In this document: positions 13,586 through 16,723 of the stretch, one piece after another
Position numbering within the stretch: the first letter of the stretch is position 1
Layout: each line of letters begins with the position of its first letter
Assembly: GCA_030587435.1 (NCBI GenBank)
Contig: JAUQZC010000150.1
Span: forward strand, 1-16,723
Direction of reading: 5' to 3'
Length of the DNA: 16,723 nucleotides
Origin: Candidatus Baldrarchaeota archaeon
Lineage (GTDB): Archaea > Asgardarchaeota > Baldrarchaeia > Baldrarchaeales > DXJG01
Notes under the pieces: model-generated
Told to the model about the DNA's origin: nothing
The model's input: only the letters and a program-made list of their open reading frames with translations
Database searches by the model: none
Program-made: the position numbers and the translations under genes

Positions 13586-14260
13586 TTGAAAAGGGTTGAA
13601 AGCATTTTTGAAATTATTGGCCCTATAATGGTTGGACCTAGTTCTAGCCATACCGCTGGCGCTGTACGGATAGGTAGAATTGCCCGCGAAATCCTCGGTA
13701 GGAAACCAGTAAAAGCAACTATCCTTTTCCACGGTAGTTTTGCTGAAACTTATCGAGGTCACGGGTCAGATAAAGCCGTAGTAGGCGGCATACTCGGCTT
13801 TTCAACAGATGATTTAAGGATCAGAGAAGCTCTAGAAATAGCTGAGAAGGAAGGACTAAAAATAGAGTTCAAAACGGTAGATTTAGGCGAAGAATATCAT
13901 CCGAACACGATAAAAATAGTTTTAGAGGATCCGACAGGTCTGAAGGTTTGGATTGTTGGAAGCAGTATTGGGGGAGGAAATATCATAGTCACAGAAGTTA
14001 ATGGTTTTGAAGCTGATATAAGTGGAGATTATCACGCACTAATTACAATTCACGAAGATAAGCCTGGGATGGTGGCAAAAATTACGGCTATTCTCGCTAA
14101 GTATGGAATTAATATTGCTAGAATGAAGGTAAGTAGAGTAAAAAGAGGAGCACTAGCTTTCTCAAGTATAGAGGTAGATCAAGAAATACCAATGGAGGTT
14201 GTTCATGAAGTAGAGAAAGTTGAAGGAGTAAAATTGGTTAGAGCTCTAAAACCAATATAG
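13586..14260 (+). CDS. sdaAB: L-serine dehydratase, beta subunit
   Basis: A 224-residue subunit of the two-chain iron-sulfur L-serine ammonia-lyase, which turns serine into pyruvate and ammonia. The N-terminal part carries the family signature MVGPSSSHTAGAVRIGR (15-31), then the G-H-G-S-D-K-A stretch at 58-64 (YRGHGSDKAVVGG). Residues 151-222 form an ACT domain (ALITIHEDKPGMVAKITAIL, then YGINIARMKVSR), expected to bind serine and regulate the enzyme. The start is TTG 13586, 5 nt after GGTGGT (13575-13580); no ATG lies upstream in frame. The alpha subunit begins 10 nt after this stop, so both are one operon. Confidence 0.94.
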   Translation: MKRVESIFEIIGPIMVGPSSSHTAGAVRIGRIAREILGRKPVKATILFHGSFAETYRGHGSDKAVVGGILGFSTDDLRIREALEIAEKEGLKIEFKTVDLGEEYHPNTIKIVLEDPTGLKVWIVGSSIGGGNIIVTEVNGFEADISGDYHALITIHEDKPGMVAKITAILAKYGINIARMKVSRVKRGALAFSSIEVDQEIPMEVVHEVEKVEGVKLVRALKPI

Positions 14261-14270
14261 GAGGGTCTAT

Positions 14271-15158
14271 ATGGTTGAATTTGAAACACTGAAAGATCTA
14301 ATAAAGTTAGCTAAAGAGAGAAAATGTAAGATCGGAGAAATAGTTTGGGAATACGAAGCAGAAGTTGAAGGTGCAAGTAAAGAATTTGTCTGGGATAAAA
14401 TGGTAAAACATTGGAACGTTATGAAAAGGTCAATAGAAAACGGGTTGAAGGAAAACTTTGAGCTTCCCTGTAAAATAGCGAAAAGATACGCTAAGAAATT
14501 CCTTGAAGGAAAGAAATCTTTCTTAGATGAATTTATGAGTAAAGTTGTAGCAAGAGCCTTAGCCGTAAGCGAATACAATTCAGCAATGGGTCTCGTATGT
14601 GCAGCGCCAACAGCAGGATCTTCAGGAGTAATACCAGCAGTAATATATTCAGCCGCAGAAAAACTCAACGCAAGCGAGAAAGAAGTGATTTTAGCACTTT
14701 TTACAGCTTCCGGCATAGGTTTAATAATAGCTAATAAAGCATCCATTGCTGGATCTGAAGCTGGATGCCAAGCTGAAGTAGGAGCCGCAGCTGCCATGGC
14801 TGCAGGCGCACTCGTAGAGCTAGCAAACGGTAAACCAGAACAAGTAGACCATGCCGTAGCAATAGCTTTAAAATCGATTATGGGCTTGATATGCGACCCA
14901 GTAGCTGGCCTTGTGATTTCTCCTTGTATCAAAAGAAACGCTTTTGGAGCAGTTTTAGCATTTTTAGCAGCTGAGATGGCACTCAGCGAAGTTGAGAGTT
15001 TAATCCCTGCAGATGAGGTCATTGAAGCAATGGACAGTGTTGGAAGGTTAATGCACCCTGATCTCAAAGAAACTGCACGTGGAGGAATAGCAATAACACC
15101 AACAGGCGAAAAAATTAGAGAAAAGTGTTCAGGGAAGGAAGTTTATAAATCAAAATAA
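14271..15158 (+). CDS. sdaAA: L-serine dehydratase, alpha subunit
   Basis: A 295-residue catalytic subunit that holds the oxygen-sensitive 4Fe-4S cluster. Conserved blocks: GLVCAAPTAGSSGVIPA (108-123), IAGSEAGCQAEVGAAAAMAA (159-178), GLICDPVAGLVISPCIKRN (205-223), and the C-terminal DSVGRLMHPDLKETARGGIA (255-274). C110, C166, C208 and C219 are candidate cluster ligands; three of these correspond to the cluster-binding cysteines of the family. GGAGGG lies 6-7 nt before ATG 14271, right at the end of the beta gene. The iron-sulfur type of enzyme fits an anaerobic host. Together with the beta subunit it allows serine catabolism to pyruvate. Confidence 0.95.
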   Translation: MVEFETLKDLIKLAKERKCKIGEIVWEYEAEVEGASKEFVWDKMVKHWNVMKRSIENGLKENFELPCKIAKRYAKKFLEGKKSFLDEFMSKVVARALAVSEYNSAMGLVCAAPTAGSSGVIPAVIYSAAEKLNASEKEVILALFTASGIGLIIANKASIAGSEAGCQAEVGAAAAMAAGALVELANGKPEQVDHAVAIALKSIMGLICDPVAGLVISPCIKRNAFGAVLAFLAAEMALSEVESLIPADEVIEAMDSVGRLMHPDLKETARGGIAITPTGEKIREKCSGKEVYKSK

Positions 15159-15261
15159 CATACATTACTGTTGTTGGCATTGTTATTACATGTTACAAAC
15201 TATGAATAACGTTAAATATTTTGTTGCATAGTATTTTTAACGGTAGTGAGGAGGATATTCC

Positions 15262-15288
15262 TTGCTCAGAAAAGGGGGTAAAACGTGA
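15262..15288 (+). other. Eight-codon leader frame before the GTPase gene
   Basis: GAGGAGG at 15248-15254 lies 7 nt before TTG 15262, which opens an eight-codon frame (LLRKGGKT) whose TGA overlaps the GTPase GTG as GTGA. Either a translated leader that couples to the GTPase, or a sign that one base is missing in the A run at 15280-15283 and the GTPase really begins at 15262. Confidence 0.4.
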
Positions 15289-16031
15289 CGCAGAGAAGCT
15301 TTTTGTTTAAAATAGTTTTAATTGGCGATGGTGCTGTTGGGAAAACATCTCTAAGAAGGAGATGGATGGGAGAAGCCTTCGAAGTAAACTACATTTTCAC
15401 AATAGGTTGTGACTTCGCAATAAAAGAATTTCAATTCGACAAAGACATTAAAGTTAAATTACAAATTTGGGACCTCGGCGGTCAGCCTCACTTTAAAGAA
15501 GTTAGAAAAGCATTTTACGTAGGGGCTTCTGGAGGAATAGTGCTTTACGACATTACGAATAGAGAAAGCTTCAAAAATGTTAAAATGTGGGTCGCAGAAC
15601 TCATAAAACATACAAAAAAGAAAGTACCAGTAGTGGTCGTCGGAAATAAAATAGACCTCAGGACAAATGAAGGAGATTATATATCCACCTTGGAAGGCCT
15701 AAAACTTAAACGCCAAATAGTCAAAGAATTCGGAGTCAAAGCTCTCTTCTCGGAAACAAGTGCGAAAACAGGTGAAAATGTAGATAAAGTCTTTAGAGGA
15801 ATTACCGCCCTACTACTACAAGAATTAGGCGTAATTAAACCTGTTACAACGGAATCCGTGATTGATGAGAGATATGCAAATCTCCTAACAGAAATTTGTA
15901 AATTGCTTGGATTAAACGGAGAAACTTGGAAAGACGCGCCAGAATATGTATTAAATGTTTTGAAACGTGTTTTGAAAGGAAAAACTGGCACAGAGAATAG
16001 TTATAGTGAAGCCGTTGGCTTTACAGAATAG
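15285..16031 (+). CDS. Ras/Rab-like small GTPase with C-terminal extension
   Basis: A 248-residue protein whose first 182 residues form a full Ras-superfamily GTPase: G1 GDGAVGKT (14-21), G2 T39 in YIFTIGCDF, G3 D63-L-G-G-Q67 in WDLGGQPHF, G4 NKID (121-124), G5 ETSAK (157-161). The TIGCDF and WDLGGQ forms resemble Rab GTPases more than bacterial Era- or MglA-type ones. The glutamine matching Ras Gln61 is kept, so intrinsic hydrolysis is expected. Residues 183-248 are a helical tail (YANLLTEICKLLGL, VLNVLKRVLKG); there is no C-terminal cysteine for lipid attachment, so membrane binding, if any, must be through a partner. Start GTG 15285 has GGGGGT 5 nt upstream. A winged-helix gene follows. 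A cellular role cannot be assigned. Confidence 0.92.
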   Translation: MTQRSFLFKIVLIGDGAVGKTSLRRRWMGEAFEVNYIFTIGCDFAIKEFQFDKDIKVKLQIWDLGGQPHFKEVRKAFYVGASGGIVLYDITNRESFKNVKMWVAELIKHTKKKVPVVVVGNKIDLRTNEGDYISTLEGLKLKRQIVKEFGVKALFSETSAKTGENVDKVFRGITALLLQELGVIKPVTTESVIDERYANLLTEICKLLGLNGETWKDAPEYVLNVLKRVLKGKTGTENSYSEAVGFTE

Positions 16032-16141
16032 ACATTATTTAACGTTATTAGTGAAAGTTGGGCATGGTCTTTTATCCATTAAACTTTAATACGTTCACAA
16101 TAACTATCTTCTTGTTCTATTGGAGGTGGGCATTTTGGCAG

Positions 16142-16537
16142 GTGGATGCGTTTGGTTATAGAAACGAGCAAAAAGATTCAGCTACATTAAATTCTCTAGT
16201 TCTAAAATCCTTTGAGACCGAATTTACCTATAAAGATTCGATTTTTGATGAACTTCTCAGAGTTCTGGTAAAAGTTTGTAGGCATAGATTAACAGCGAAG
16301 CAAAAAAGAGTTCTTCTTCACCTATACGAGGCAAAATACGAAAACTACACTTTTTCCAGACTGGCCCTAAACTTATCTAAAAAACTTAAAATGCCGTTGA
16401 GCACAGTGAAATACATTCTAAGAACTTTAAGAGAATGTGGACTAATTTTAGCAGGAAACCAGTACAATAAGGGATGTTTAGCAAGGCTTTCACCCATAGG
16501 CGAAATCGTAGCTCAAGAACTCTATAGAGGAACATAA
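16142..16537 (+). CDS. Winged-helix DNA-binding protein
   Basis: The C-terminal 90 residues of this frame form a winged helix: LTAKQKRVLLHLYEAKYENY, then SRLALNLSKKLKMPLSTVKYILRTLRECGLI with the recognition helix near 86-97 (from GTG 16142), and a wing ending in ARLSPIGEIVAQEL. It is probably a transcriptional regulator. The start is uncertain. GGAGGTG at 16122-16128 is a perfect ribosome-binding site; the GTG at 16142 lies 13 nt after it, while the optimally spaced TTG at 16135 opens a different frame that stops after eight codons. Residues upstream of 16142 in this frame (back to 16058) look like translated non-coding DNA. It follows the GTPase gene by about 110 nt on the same strand, and a GTPase-linked regulator is conceivable. 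Confidence 0.72.
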   Translation: MDAFGYRNEQKDSATLNSLVLKSFETEFTYKDSIFDELLRVLVKVCRHRLTAKQKRVLLHLYEAKYENYTFSRLALNLSKKLKMPLSTVKYILRTLRECGLILAGNQYNKGCLARLSPIGEIVAQELYRGT

Positions 16538-16583
16538 CATGAAGATCCTTCTCGATATAGATGAAAACAGTATTTTCCGCTCT

Positions 16584-16723
16584 CTAAGTATACTTAGAAT
16601 ATGTGATTGCAATGTTTAGAAAGGCTAACGCTATAATTGCTAGGGGGAAAAGAATTGACAATGCATATAGCAGGTTTGAATACCAGAGCTCCATGGAACC
16701 TGAGAATTCAAATTGCTGTTGTA
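16584..16723 (-). CDS. C-terminal end of a membrane-anchored protein (partial)
   Basis: The reverse strand from the window end reads 45 residues to a TAG at 16586-16584: QQQFEFSGSMELWYSNLL, then a hydrophobic helix YALSILFPLAIIALAFLNIA and a short tail ITYSKYT. A single C-terminal transmembrane helix with a short tail after a polar stretch is the pattern of exported or surface proteins with a C-terminal anchor. The rest lies outside the window, so the function is unknown. It converges with the winged-helix gene. Confidence 0.5.
   Translation of the reverse strand, partial: QQQFEFSGSMELWYSNLLYALSILFPLAIIALAFLNIAITYSKYT

Noticed and set aside
14267..15067. Long minus-strand frame of 266 codons
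   Set aside because: It is the antisense of sdaAA; alanine/serine-rich composition comes from the complementary codons, and the plus strand has all family motifs.
16540..16620. 26-codon plus-strand frame after the winged-helix gene
   Set aside because: No ribosome-binding site, and the opposite strand has a more protein-like membrane-anchor C-terminus overlapping it.

Overview
The window is archaeal chromosome. Three things show this: a deoxyhypusine synthase (an archaeal/eukaryotic enzyme), promoter-like AT-rich TATA/BRE stretches, and Shine-Dalgarno sequences of the GGAGGTG/GGTG type that often sit 5-7 nt before TTG or GTG starts. DNA is AT-rich. A Ras/Rab-type small GTPase, a KaiC/GvpD-like ATPase and HypB fit a TACK- or Asgard-grade anaerobic archaeon, but nothing here fixes the lineage. 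No rRNA, tRNA, CRISPR array, insertion sequence or phage gene was seen.

Layout, left to right. (1) 1-582, minus: a DUF362 protein cut by the window edge. (2) 859-1885, plus: a six-helix membrane protein overlapping a winged-helix regulator. (3) 1939-2778, minus: a HEPN-MNT toxin-antitoxin pair in which the HEPN gene has a one-base frameshift. (4) 3056-5731, minus: an EamA-type transporter, then an MFS transporter followed directly by an unknown membrane protein. (5) 5976-6908, minus: deoxyhypusine synthase. (6) 7389-10849: a KaiC/GvpD-like ATPase, the remains of an N-acyl-D-amino-acid deacylase, a ribbon-helix-helix regulator with an unrecognised C-terminal domain, a three-helix membrane protein, and a minus-strand protein whose predicted secondary structure has longin topology. 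(7) 11455-12404, plus: hypB and a frameshifted zinc-ribbon gene. (8) 12471-15158, plus: glyoxylate/hydroxypyruvate reductase and the two subunits of an iron-sulfur L-serine dehydratase. (9) 15285-16537, plus: the Rab-like GTPase and a winged-helix protein. (10) A partial minus-strand gene with a C-terminal membrane helix closes the window.

How genes may work together. The serine dehydratase subunits are clearly one operon, and with the reductase they form a small serine / hydroxypyruvate / glyoxylate cluster. HypB supplies GTP-dependent nickel insertion, but no hydrogenase or other nickel enzyme is in view. The most interesting unexplained part is 7389-10849, where an ATPase of a regulatory family, a DNA-binding protein, a small membrane protein and a possible longin-fold protein lie together, with a GTPase about 4.4 kb further on. 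A working link among them is inference only.

A caution for anyone using this sequence: three separate reading frames (HEPN, deacylase remnant, zinc ribbon) are each repaired by adding a single G/C to a G/C run. That pattern fits homopolymer sequencing error at least as well as gene decay.
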